From Pseudomonas trivialis (GTDB lineage: Bacteria > Pseudomonadota > Gammaproteobacteria > Pseudomonadales > Pseudomonadaceae): 64,000 nucleotides of DNA. The notes beneath the pieces were generated by a model, which worked only from the letters and a program-made list of their open reading frames with translations, did no database searches and was not told the origin of the DNA. Made by a program: the position numbers and the translations under genes. Location of the stretch: contig NZ_JYLK01000004.1 in the NCBI RefSeq assembly GCF_001439805.1, positions 248,001-312,000 on the forward strand. The letters run 5' to 3'. This document shows positions 17,425 through 27,335 of this stretch, in pieces. Positions within the stretch are counted from its first letter, which is position 1. The number at the start of each line of letters is the position of its first letter.

Positions 17425-17508
17425 GTAGGCGCTGGCTTGCCTGCGATGAGGGCGTGACAGTCACCGAAAAGGTTGGCTGACCCACCGCCATTGCAGGCAA
17501 GCCAGCTC
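17425..17508. repeat. REP-type inverted pair with 14-base perfect arms
   Basis: GCTGGCTTGCCTGC (17431-17444) and GCAGGCAAGCCAGC (17493-17506) are perfect reverse complements about 48 bases apart, directly after mnhG. This is a different REP core from the GAGCGGGCTTG type. Confidence 0.75.
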
Positions 17509-17648
17509 TTATCAAACACAAAATAACTTATTGATTTTAAAACCTGAAATTTCAGGCAGCCACACTCCTGTGGCGAGCGGGCTTGCCACAGAGGCCCCAG
17601 GTTGCTGCGCGACAGCGCCAAGTCGAAGACTTGGCGGAGCCTCCCACA
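17505..17648 (+). repeat. Dispersed composite repeat, copy A
   Basis: It contains CTTATCAAACACA, TTATTGATTTTAAAACC, the palindrome CCTGAAATTTCAGG, a REP core TGTGGCGAGCGGGCTTGCCA and a CTGC..GACAGCGCC tail. Related copies lie at 49006-49097 (same orientation, left part missing) and 61140-61282 (reverse). All three lie just 3' of a gene. Confidence 0.8.
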
Positions 17649-17688
17649 TTGGGATCGGGGTATCCGATGAAACTGTTGCGTGCTTGAC

Positions 17689-17727
17689 GCAAAAAAAGGC
17701 CCCGAACCAGTCGGGGCGTTTTTCATT
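17689..17727 (-). terminator. Rho-independent terminator of cysS
   Basis: On the minus strand the stem GGCCCCGA / TCGGGGC-like pair (CCCCGA-CTGGT-TCGGGG) is followed by a run of seven Ts; on the plus strand it is followed by GTTTTT. It may act for both converging transcripts. Confidence 0.85.
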
Positions 17728-17747
17728 CAGCGCGCAGCAGCCAACCG

Positions 17748-19130
<1,383 letters not shown>

Positions 19131-19148
19131 AACGGCTTCCTTAGAGAA

Positions 19149-20849
19149 TCACTGGCCCCACGAATCACGCAAGGTCACGGTACGGTTGAATACCGGCTGA
19201 CCGGGTTTCGAGTCCTTGATGTCCGCGCAGAAGTAACCTTCGCGCTCGAACTGGAAACGGTCTTCCGGCTGTGCGTCGCCCAGCGATGGCTCGGCACGAC
19301 AACCTGTGAGTACTTGCAGGGAGTCAGGGTTGATGTTGTCGAGGAAACTCGCGCTGTCTTCGGCCTTCTCGGGGTTTGGCGAACGGAACAGGCGATCGTA
19401 CAGGCGCACTTCGCATTCGATGCTGGCCGCGGCCGGTACCCAGTGCACCACGCCCTTGACCTTGCGGCCTTCGGGGTTCTTGCCCAGGGTGTCCGGATCG
19501 TACGAGCAGCGCAGTTCGACGATGTTGCCAGCGGCGTCCTTGATCGCCTCGTCGGCGCGGATCACATAGCTGCCGCGCAGGCGCACTTCGCCGTTCGGCT
19601 CCAGGCGCTTGTAGCCTTTTGGCGGCTCTTCCATGAAGTCGTCACGGTCGATGTAGATTTCGCGCGCGAACGGCAGCTTGCGCACGCCCAGCTCTTCTTT
19701 TTGCGGATGACGCGGCAATTCGAGGTTTTCGACCTGGCCTTCGGGGTAGTTGGTGATCATGACTTTCAACGGCCGCAACACACACATGGCGCGCGGAGCG
19801 TTCGCGTCAAGGTCCTGGCGGATGCTGAACTCGAGCATGCCGAAATCGACCACACCGTCGGAACGGTTGGTACCGACCATCTCGCAGAAATTGCGGATCG
19901 ACGCCGGGGTGTAACCGCGCCGGCGGAAGCCCGACAGCGTCGACATGCGCGGGTCATCCCAACCGTGCACGTGCTTTTCATCCACCAGTTGCTTGAGCTT
20001 GCGCTTGCTGGTGATGGTGTAGTTCAGGTTCAGGCGGCTGAACTCGTACTGACGCGGTTGCGCCGGCACCGGCAGATTGCTCAGGAACCATTCGTACAGC
20101 GGGCGATGGCTCTCGAACTCCAGGGTGCAGATGGAGTGGGTGATGCCTTCGATGGCGTCGGACTGGCCATGGGTGAAGTCGTAGTTGGGGTAGATGCACC
20201 ACGTGTCACCGGTCTGGTGGTGATGGGCGTGGCGGATGCGGTACATGATCGGGTCGCGCAGGTTCATGTTCGGCGAGGCCATGTCGATCTTCGCGCGCAG
20301 CACGCGGGCGCCGTCCGGGAACTCGCCGGCGCGCATGCGGTTGAACCAGTCGAGGTTCTCCTCTACCGAACGGTCGCGGAACGGGCTGTTCTTGCCCGGC
20401 TCGGTCAGGGTGCCACGGTATTCCCTGGCCTGTTCCGGGCTCAGGTCGTCGACGTAGGCCTTGCCGGCCTTGATCAGCTCGACGGCCCAATCGAACAACT
20501 GGTCGAAATACTTGGAGGCATAGCGCACTTCACCGGACCATTCGAAGCCCAGCCACTTGATGTCGCTTTCGATGGCGTCGATGTATTCCTGGTCTTCCTT
20601 GGCCGGGTTGGTGTCGTCGAAACGCAGGTGCGTGACACCGCCGAATTCCTGGGCCAGGCCGAAGTTCACGCAGATCGACTTGGCGTGTCCGATGTGCAGG
20701 TAGCCGTTGGGCTCTGGCGGAAAGCGGGTGACGATCTGCGTGTGCTTGCCCGAATCGAGGTCCGCCTGGATGATCGGACGCAGGAAATTGACCGGGACGG
20801 CAGGTCCGGCCTTGGAATTCGAGGTAGGGTCGACAGTGGGCTTGCTCAT
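19149..20849 (-). CDS. glnS: Glutaminyl-tRNA synthetase
   Basis: This 566-residue class I synthetase has [23 protein letters not shown] (HIGH motif) near residue 45 and [11 protein letters not shown] as its MSK-like loop, followed by two beta-barrel anticodon-binding domains. The start was set at 20849 ([10 protein letters not shown]) because AAGGATCC gives a ribosome site 3-8 bases before it; a 33-codon upstream extension lacks family character. The region between glnS and the divergent ppiB holds both promoters. Confidence 0.95.
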   Translation of the reverse strand: MSKPTVDPTSNSKAGPAVPVNFLRPIIQADLDSGKHTQIVTRFPPEPNGYLHIGHAKSICVNFGLAQEFGGVTHLRFDDTNPAKEDQEYIDAIESDIKWLGFEWSGEVRYASKYFDQLFDWAVELIKAGKAYVDDLSPEQAREYRGTLTEPGKNSPFRDRSVEENLDWFNRMRAGEFPDGARVLRAKIDMASPNMNLRDPIMYRIRHAHHHQTGDTWCIYPNYDFTHGQSDAIEGITHSICTLEFESHRPLYEWFLSNLPVPAQPRQYEFSRLNLNYTITSKRKLKQLVDEKHVHGWDDPRMSTLSGFRRRGYTPASIRNFCEMVGTNRSDGVVDFGMLEFSIRQDLDANAPRAMCVLRPLKVMITNYPEGQVENLELPRHPQKEELGVRKLPFAREIYIDRDDFMEEPPKGYKRLEPNGEVRLRGSYVIRADEAIKDAAGNIVELRCSYDPDTLGKNPEGRKVKGVVHWVPAAASIECEVRLYDRLFRSPNPEKAEDSASFLDNINPDSLQVLTGCRAEPSLGDAQPEDRFQFEREGYFCADIKDSKPGQPVFNRTVTLRDSWGQ

Positions 20850-21109
20850 AGGATCCTTGAACAGACAGGTTCGTGGCCGGGTGAGGCCAGACAAAACAAA
20901 GGGCTTATCATAGCCGAAGCGGTCAACCACCTGACAGGCCACGGCCAAAAACTGCTGCTTTAATTGCTGCTTTAATGACAGGCGCGGTAAAAAACCACCT
21001 CAAAATTCCTGCAAGGCACGCTAAACTGCGCGCCCTGGCCGCCGTTTGGCCAGACAGGTAAAGCGTTCAAACGCCCAAACCCACGAATTCCCTGAAAAGA
21101 GTAGTGAAC

Positions 21110-21613
21110 ATGACTCAAGTCAAACTGACCACCAACCACGGTGACATCGTCATCGAGCTGAACGCCGAGAAAGCGCCGATCACCGTCGCCAACTTCATCG
21201 AGTACGTAAAGGCCGGCCACTACGAAAACACGGTTTTCCACCGCGTCATCGGCAACTTCATGATCCAGGGCGGCGGTTTCGAGCCGGGCATGAAAGAGAA
21301 GAAAGACAAGCGTCCAAGCATCCAGAACGAAGCGGACAACGGCCTTTCCAACGACAAGTACACCGTCGCCATGGCGCGTACCATGGAGCCGCATTCGGCC
21401 TCCGCGCAGTTCTTCATCAACGTCGCCGACAACGCTTTCCTCAACCACAGCGGCAAGAACGTGCAGGGCTGGGGCTATGCAGTGTTCGGCAAAGTCACCG
21501 AAGGCACTGACGTTGTCGACAAGATCAAAGGCGTGTCCACCACCTCCAAGGCCGGTCACCAGGACGTTCCAGCAGAAGACGTGATCGTCGAGAAAGCCGA
21601 GATCGTTGGGTGA
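21110..21613 (+). CDS. ppiB: Peptidyl-prolyl cis-trans isomerase B (cyclophilin)
   Basis: This 167-residue cytoplasmic cyclophilin catalyses proline isomerisation. The catalytic region is [22 protein letters not shown] (about 43-64), with [13 protein letters not shown] and [18 protein letters not shown] completing the fold. No signal peptide. ATG at 21110 (MTQVKLTT) was chosen over a GTG two codons upstream. The stop overlaps the GTG start of lpxH by four bases, so the two genes are coupled. Confidence 0.95.
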   Translation: MTQVKLTTNHGDIVIELNAEKAPITVANFIEYVKAGHYENTVFHRVIGNFMIQGGGFEPGMKEKKDKRPSIQNEADNGLSNDKYTVAMARTMEPHSASAQFFINVADNAFLNHSGKNVQGWGYAVFGKVTEGTDVVDKIKGVSTTSKAGHQDVPAEDVIVEKAEIVG

Positions 21614-22359
21614 TATTGCTGATTTCAGATTTGCATCTGGAAGAGGAGCGCCCGGACATTACCCGGGCGTTTCTGGATCTGCTCCATGGCCGCGCCCGTG
21701 GCGCCCAGGCGTTGTACATTCTGGGGGACTTTTTTGAAGCCTGGATTGGCGACGATGGGATGACGCCGTTCCAGCGCTCCATTGGCGAGGCGCTGCGCGA
21801 ACTCAGCGACGGCGGCACCGCAATTTTTATCATGCACGGCAACCGCGACTTCCTGCTCGGCAAGGCGTTCTGCAAACTGGCAGGCGCCCGGCTGCTCAAG
21901 GACCCGAGTGTCGTGCAGTTGTACGACGAGCCCGTGCTGTTGATGCACGGCGACAGCCTCTGCACCCGCGACCTTGGCTATATGAAGCTGCGGCGCATCC
22001 TGCGTAACCCTGTCGTGCTGTTTGTCCTGCGCCACCTGCCGCTACGCAGCCGCCACAGGCTGGCGCGCAAGCTGCGCAGTGAAAGCCGCGCGCAAACGCG
22101 GATGAAGGCCAACGACATCGTCGATGTCACCCCCGAAGAAGTGCCGCAGGTGATGCAGCAATTCGGCGTGCGCACCCTGGTCCATGGCCACACGCACCGC
22201 CCTGCCATCCACAAGCTGCAGATTGGCGACCAGGCGGCCAGGCGCATTGTGCTGGGCGACTGGGACAGGCAAGGCTGGGTGTTGCAGGTGGATGAGCAGG
22301 GTTTTCAACTGGCGGCGTTTGATTTTGTGAACCCGCAGCTGGCCCTGCCAGGCGCCTGA
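21610..22359 (+). CDS. lpxH: UDP-2,3-diacylglucosamine diphosphatase
   Basis: This 249-residue metallophosphoesterase produces lipid X in lipid A synthesis at the inner face of the inner membrane. Metal ligands are visible in SDLHLEEE (D-x-H, residues ~6-10), [11 protein letters not shown] (~41), [10 protein letters not shown] (~77-81), [10 protein letters not shown] (~114) and VHGHTHRPA (~195). The GTG start is coupled to ppiB (GTGA), a conserved ppiB-lpxH pairing in gammaproteobacteria. Confidence 0.95.
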   Translation: MILLISDLHLEEERPDITRAFLDLLHGRARGAQALYILGDFFEAWIGDDGMTPFQRSIGEALRELSDGGTAIFIMHGNRDFLLGKAFCKLAGARLLKDPSVVQLYDEPVLLMHGDSLCTRDLGYMKLRRILRNPVVLFVLRHLPLRSRHRLARKLRSESRAQTRMKANDIVDVTPEEVPQVMQQFGVRTLVHGHTHRPAIHKLQIGDQAARRIVLGDWDRQGWVLQVDEQGFQLAAFDFVNPQLALPGA

Positions 22360-22428
22360 CGCAAGAACACAACAGATCAACTGTGGGAGCAAGCCCCCTC
22401 CCACCTTTTGACCCGGCACCTGCTCAGG

Positions 22429-23958
22429 TCAGTGCCCGGAAGCCTGCGGTCCGGCCTTGGCGCCGAACGGCGGCTTGGCCAGCCACACCACCAACATCAG
22501 CGCCACGAACAGCCAGCCCATCAGCGTGAAGTAATCCACAGTGGACATCATGTACGCCTGGCTGGTCACTATCTGATCCAGTTGCGCATAGCCCTTCTGC
22601 CCTGCCCCGCCAAGCGCCTGCAATGCATCACGGGTGGTCGAGTCGTACGTGTTGATGTTCTCGCTCAGGTAGGCATGGTGCTGATCCGCCCGGCGAATCC
22701 AGATCCAGGTGGTGAGCGAGGCGGCGAAACTGCCGCCAAGGGTTCGCAGGAAAGTCGCAAGCCCCGCGCCGTCGGCAATCTGACTCGGTGGCAGGTCGGA
22801 CATCAGGATGGTCAGGGTCGGCATGAAGAACAGCGCCACGCCGATGCCCATGAACAACTGCACCAGCGCGATATGCGTGAAGTCCACCTCGTTGGTGAAA
22901 CCCGCACGCATGAAACAGCTTAGCCCCATCGCCAGAAACGACAGCGCCGCCAGCAGACGCAGGTCGAATTTGTTCGCGTATTTGCCCACGAACGGCGACA
23001 TCAGTACCGGCAGGATCCCGATCGGCGCCACCGCCAGACCCGCCCAGGTGGCGGTGTAGCCCATCTGGGTTTGCAGCCACTGCGGCAGGATCAGGTTGAT
23101 CCCGAAGAAAGCGGCATAACCGCCGATCATCACGATAGTGCCGACCCGAAAGTTGCGGTAGGCGAACAGCCTCAGGTTAACCACAGGGTGCTTGTCGGTC
23201 ATTTCCCAGATCACGAAAAACGCCAGCGCAACCGCCGAGATCACCGACCCGATGATGATGAAGTTGGATTCGAACCAGTCCAGGTTGTTGCCCTTGTCGA
23301 GGATGATCTGCAAGGCACCGACGCCAATGATCAAGCTCAGCAGACCGATGTAATCCATCGGCTGATAGCTGGTCTCCACCGGCCGCTTCTTCAACTGCGC
23401 ACGCACCACGAGCACGGCAAAGATGCCCAGGGGCACGTTGATAAAAAAGATCCACGGCCAGCTGTAGCTGTCCGTGATCCAGCCGCCAAGGATAGGCCCG
23501 GCAATCGGCGCCACCACCGTCACCATCGCCAATAACGCCAGGGCCATGCCACGCCTGGCGGGCGGATAGACTGCAATCAGCAAGGTTTGGGTCATCGGGT
23601 ACAACGGCCCCGCGACCAGGCCCTGCACCACACGAAATGCGATCAGCTCCGGCATCGAGGTGGAAATGCCACACATAAACGAGGCCAGCACAAACAGCAT
23701 GGTCGCCCACAAAAACAGCTTCACCTCGCCAAAGCGCCGGCTCAACCAGCCGGTGAGCGGCAAGGCAATCGCGTTGCTCACCGCAAACGAGGTGATGACC
23801 CAGGTGCCCTGCTCCGAACTCACGCCAAGGTTGCCGGAGATGGTCGGCAGCGCGACGTTGGCGATGGTGGTGTCGAGCACCTGCATGAAGGTCGCCAGCG
23901 ACAGGCCAATGGTGGCCATCAGCAGGCTGGGCGGCGTGAAGGAGGCGTTATTGCTCAT
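22429..23958 (-). CDS. emrB: EmrB-type DHA2 multidrug transporter
   Basis: This 509-residue inner-membrane drug/proton antiporter has about 14 helices. The motif LDTTIANVALPTI in the first helix and GPILGGWITDSYSWPWIFFINVPLG (motif C region, about 150-175) are typical of DHA2 exporters. Its start overlaps the emrA stop by one base (TGATG). It works with the adaptor and outer-membrane factor encoded upstream to expel toxic compounds across both membranes. The substrate is unknown. Confidence 0.9.
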   Translation of the reverse strand: MSNNASFTPPSLLMATIGLSLATFMQVLDTTIANVALPTISGNLGVSSEQGTWVITSFAVSNAIALPLTGWLSRRFGEVKLFLWATMLFVLASFMCGISTSMPELIAFRVVQGLVAGPLYPMTQTLLIAVYPPARRGMALALLAMVTVVAPIAGPILGGWITDSYSWPWIFFINVPLGIFAVLVVRAQLKKRPVETSYQPMDYIGLLSLIIGVGALQIILDKGNNLDWFESNFIIIGSVISAVALAFFVIWEMTDKHPVVNLRLFAYRNFRVGTIVMIGGYAAFFGINLILPQWLQTQMGYTATWAGLAVAPIGILPVLMSPFVGKYANKFDLRLLAALSFLAMGLSCFMRAGFTNEVDFTHIALVQLFMGIGVALFFMPTLTILMSDLPPSQIADGAGLATFLRTLGGSFAASLTTWIWIRRADQHHAYLSENINTYDSTTRDALQALGGAGQKGYAQLDQIVTSQAYMMSTVDYFTLMGWLFVALMLVVWLAKPPFGAKAGPQASGH

Positions 23959-25160
23959 CAGCGTTGCGCAGCCTTGGGAGCGGCGACGCTGTTGTCATGG
24001 ATCAACTGACTGATCATGGCATCGGCTTCGGCCAGTTGGCGGTCATACACATTGGTGGTGAACGTCGCCTTTTGCGGCGCCTGCTGCGCGAGCACCGGGC
24101 CGCTCTTGTCGTGCAGATCGACGTTGACCACAGTACTCAAGCCCACCCGCAGCGGATGCTGGGCCAGCTCCTCGGCGTTGATATGGATGCGCACCGGCAC
24201 CCGTTGCACGATCTTGATCCAGTTGCCGGTGGCGTTCTGCGCCGGCAGCAGGGCAAACGCGCTGCCGGTGCCGGCGCCGAGGCTGTCGACGGTGCCGCTG
24301 TATTTGACGTCGCTGCCGTAGATATCCGACTCGATGTCCACCGGCTGGCCGATGCGCATGTCGCGCAGTTGGGTTTCCTTGAAGTTGGCGTCGATCCACA
24401 GCTGGTTCAGCGGGATCACCGCCATCAACGAAGTGCCGGGCTGCACACGCTGGCCCAGTTGCACGGTGCGCTTGGCCACGTAGCCGGTGACCGGCGCGAT
24501 CAAGGTGCTGCGCGCATTGCTAAGGTAAGCCTGGCGCAGTTGCGCGGCGGCGGTCTGCACATCGGGGTGGGAGGAAATTACCGTGTCATCCACCAGGGCA
24601 TTGCTGGTTTTGAGCTGTTGTTCGAGGTTGGTCAGGGCATTTTTTGCGGCGGTCAGGCTGTCACGGGCGTGGGACAGCTCTTCCTGGGAAATCGCCCCGC
24701 CCTGGGCCAGGGTCTTGCGACGGTTGTAGTTGTCCTGGGCGGTTTGCACGTCGGCCTTCTGCGCGTTGACCTGAGCTTTCATGCCATCGACATTGCTGTA
24801 CAAGCCGCGCACCTGGCGCACCGTGCGGGCGAGGTTGGCCTGGGCACTTTGCAAACCGACGGCGGCGTCGTTGGGGTCGAAGTTGATCAGCACCTGGCCT
24901 TCGTGGACCAGATCGCCATCGTCGGCGCCGATGCTGACCACGGTGCCAGTGACCAGCGGGGTGATTTCCACCACGTTGCCGTTCACATAGGCGTCGTCGG
25001 TGCTTTCATTGAAGCGCCCATAAAATTCATACCAGCCCCACACGCCCAGGGCGCCGAGGATCACGATCAGCGCCAGGCCGATCAGCATGATCCTGCGCTT
25101 GCGCGGGTTGCTGTCAGTGTTGGGTTGCTCTGTTGCGTTGCTGTTTTCGGCGGTAGCCAT
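23958..25160 (-). CDS. emrA: EmrA-type membrane fusion protein
   Basis: This 400-residue adaptor has a single N-terminal membrane helix (about 24-45), a lipoyl half-motif near 80-100 (VSIGADDGDLVHEGQVLINFDP), a long coiled-coil hairpin (about 100-200) and the second half-motif APVTGYVAKRTVQLGQRVQPG. It lies between the outer-membrane factor and the pump in the same operon, 15 bases after the former. Confidence 0.92.
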   Translation of the reverse strand: MATAENSNATEQPNTDSNPRKRRIMLIGLALIVILGALGVWGWYEFYGRFNESTDDAYVNGNVVEITPLVTGTVVSIGADDGDLVHEGQVLINFDPNDAAVGLQSAQANLARTVRQVRGLYSNVDGMKAQVNAQKADVQTAQDNYNRRKTLAQGGAISQEELSHARDSLTAAKNALTNLEQQLKTSNALVDDTVISSHPDVQTAAAQLRQAYLSNARSTLIAPVTGYVAKRTVQLGQRVQPGTSLMAVIPLNQLWIDANFKETQLRDMRIGQPVDIESDIYGSDVKYSGTVDSLGAGTGSAFALLPAQNATGNWIKIVQRVPVRIHINAEELAQHPLRVGLSTVVNVDLHDKSGPVLAQQAPQKATFTTNVYDRQLAEADAMISQLIHDNSVAAPKAAQR

Positions 25161-25175
25161 GACAAATACCTCACA

Positions 25176-26627
25176 TTATTCCGTGCGTGCAGCGGGGGTG
25201 GTCGACGCCACATCTGCGGCGCTGTAGCCGCCCCCCAGGGCCTGCATCAATTGAATCGACAGATCGATCTGCGCAGCCTTCAGGCTGGCCAGTTGGCGTT
25301 GGGCCTGGAGCAATTGCTGCTCGATGCTCAGCACATCCAGGTAATTCCCGATGCCTGAGCTGTAGCGTTGCAGCCCGGTGTCGTAGGACTGCCGCGCAAT
25401 GTCCGCCGCGTGTTGCTGGGCCTGGATCTGCCGCGCGGTGTCACGCAGTTGCGCGAGCGTGCTGCCGATATCGCCCAGGGCCTGCACCAGGGTTTTGTTG
25501 TACTGGGCCACGGCCAGGTCGTAATCGGCGTCGCGCGCATCGAGGTCGGCGCGCAGGCGGCCGCCGTCGAAGATCGGCAGCGAGATCGTCGGCGCAATGT
25601 TGAAAAAACGGCTGGTCGAACCGAACATCGCATCCCCCAGCAACGACTCGGCCCCGGCGCTCGCGCTCAGGTTGAGGTTGGGGTAGAAGCGCGTCTTGCT
25701 GGCGGCAATGTCCTTGCTCGCGGCCTCGACACGCCAGCGCGCGGCGATCAGGTCCGGGCGGCGGCCGAGCAGCTCGGCAGGCAGCACCGAAGGCACGGCC
25801 ACGGCGGCGGGTTGCAGCACTGCGGGACGGGCCAGTTCACTGCCACGGTCCGGGCCTTTGCCAAGCAACACGGCGAGAGCGATGCTGGCGCTCTGCAGCT
25901 GTTTTTCCGCATCGATCAGTTGCGACTGGGCGCTGGCTTCCAGGCTTTCGGTCTGCTGGTACTGGTACTGGCTGTCGATCCCGGAGTTCAGGCGGCGCTG
26001 GCTCAGGTCGAGCATCTGGCGGGTGCGCTTGAGGTCGTCATTGGCCAGGTCACGCACGATATGCGCCTGGCCGAGGTCGCTGTAGGCCTTGGCCACGTTC
26101 GCGGCCAGGGTCAGACGCGCGGCCTGCTGGTCGACTTCGGCGGCACGGGCCTGACCCAACGCGGCTTCCCAGGCAGCACGCTGGCCGCCCCACAGGTCGA
26201 AGGTGTAATTGAAGCTGGCGCCGATGTTGCGCACGGTCGAATAGGCATCGCCCTCGCCGCGCGGGTCCTGGTCGCGGGCCAGGCGCGAACGGCTCACGCC
26301 GGCGCTGGCATCCACGGTGGGCAGGCGCGCGGCGTTGGCCGCATAGGCGGCCGCTTCGGCCTGGTGGGCACGGGCGCTGGCCACTTGCATGTCCGGACTG
26401 TTGCGCAGGGCTTCCTGAATCAGGCCGTCCAACTGCGGGTCGCCAAGGCGCTTCCACCAGTCGGCCGCCGGCCAGGCCGCACTCGAGAGCTTCACGCCAG
26501 CGAGGGACTTGCCGGTTTGCAGGGTGTTGGCATCAAGGCGCTGGCCCTGGGTGTCGAGACCGCTGTAGTTGGCGCAACCAGCCATGCTCATGGCCACCAG
26601 CACCAGGCATAACGCACGTGTGTTCAT
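25176..26627 (-). CDS. NodT/OprM-family outer-membrane efflux lipoprotein
   Basis: This 483-residue outer-membrane factor carries a lipoprotein signal with lipobox MAGC (Cys18 becomes acylated) and two copies of the TolC/OprM structural repeat (PTVDASAGVSRSRL and FYPNLNLSASAGAES mark the strands entering the barrel). It is the exit duct for EmrAB. It overlaps the marR stop by four bases (ATGA). Confidence 0.9.
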   Translation of the reverse strand: MNTRALCLVLVAMSMAGCANYSGLDTQGQRLDANTLQTGKSLAGVKLSSAAWPAADWWKRLGDPQLDGLIQEALRNSPDMQVASARAHQAEAAAYAANAARLPTVDASAGVSRSRLARDQDPRGEGDAYSTVRNIGASFNYTFDLWGGQRAAWEAALGQARAAEVDQQAARLTLAANVAKAYSDLGQAHIVRDLANDDLKRTRQMLDLSQRRLNSGIDSQYQYQQTESLEASAQSQLIDAEKQLQSASIALAVLLGKGPDRGSELARPAVLQPAAVAVPSVLPAELLGRRPDLIAARWRVEAASKDIAASKTRFYPNLNLSASAGAESLLGDAMFGSTSRFFNIAPTISLPIFDGGRLRADLDARDADYDLAVAQYNKTLVQALGDIGSTLAQLRDTARQIQAQQHAADIARQSYDTGLQRYSSGIGNYLDVLSIEQQLLQAQRQLASLKAAQIDLSIQLMQALGGGYSAADVASTTPAARTE

Positions 26628-27097
26628 TCTGTACCTACCCGCTGGATGACGATGGCGTCACCCGCTGCCACGAGGATTTTCTTGAGAATTCTTTCGAGGG
26701 TCTGCAACTCGCCGGGCTCCAGGGCGCCGGCCAGCTCATTCATCGACTGCGCGCCGATGTGCGGCAGCATGTCCGCAAGGCGCTGGCCGTCTTCGGTGAG
26801 CACCAGCCGCACTTGGCGCCGGTCCTGTTCGGAACGCTGGCGGGCCAACAAGCCCTTTTGCTCCAGGCGGTCGAGCATGCGGGTCATCGAGCCGCTGTCC
26901 AGCGACAGGTTGCGGCACAACTCGGCCGGGGTGTCGACGTCGAACTGGGCGATGATGATCAACACCTTGAACTGCGCGGCAGTGACGCCGTGGGGTTCCA
27001 TATGGGTGTCGATGATGCGGTCCTTGAGCAACGCCGCCCGCCCCAGCAACAGGCCGAGATGACAGTGACGAAAGCTGTCAGAGGTGAAATGGGTCAT
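26624..27097 (-). CDS. MarR-family repressor of the efflux operon
   Basis: This 157-residue winged-helix dimeric regulator has recognition helix region AELCRNLSLDSGSMTRMLDRLEQKG (about 60-84) and wing RQRSEQDRRQVRLVLTEDG with the conserved D-x-R. It leads the operon marR-OMF-emrA-emrB and should be released from DNA by a phenolic-type or drug ligand. A duplicated palindromic operator lies 15-69 bases upstream of its start, implying autoregulation of the whole operon. Confidence 0.9.
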   Translation of the reverse strand: MTHFTSDSFRHCHLGLLLGRAALLKDRIIDTHMEPHGVTAAQFKVLIIIAQFDVDTPAELCRNLSLDSGSMTRMLDRLEQKGLLARQRSEQDRRQVRLVLTEDGQRLADMLPHIGAQSMNELAGALEPGELQTLERILKKILVAAGDAIVIQRVGTE

Positions 27098-27111
27098 CGA
27101 AAGTCACCTTA

Positions 27112-27166
27112 TTACTGCCTAGGCAGCGAATGTGTGACGAGATGTTACTGCTTAGGCAGCGAATGT
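27112..27166 (-). promoter_or_regulatory. Tandem MarR operator
   Basis: Two 22-base direct repeats, TTACTG(C/T)(C/T)AGGCAGCGAATGT-like, occupy 27112-27133 and 27145-27166. The core of the first is the perfect palindrome CTGCCTAGGCAG; the second differs by one base (CTGCTTAGGCAG). Start-to-start spacing is 33 bases, three helical turns, so two dimers would bind the same DNA face. Confidence 0.8.
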
Positions 27167-27335
27167 CAAATGGAATTATTAGCTTGCTTGGTATCTAGCC
27201 GAGATATGGCTGAAATGCCATCAGCCATGAAAGAGGGGTTTGCGTCCGATGGCGGTGTGTCAGCCAGAGATAAGCTGACTGATCCACCGCTATCGGGAGC
27301 AAGCCCCCTCCCACCGTTTCTGATTGAGTAAAGAC

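Noticed and set aside
20943..20975. Tandem 12-base repeat TGCTGCTTTAAT before glnS
   Set aside because: Only two copies at an AT-rich leader; most simply a local slippage duplication with no evident role.
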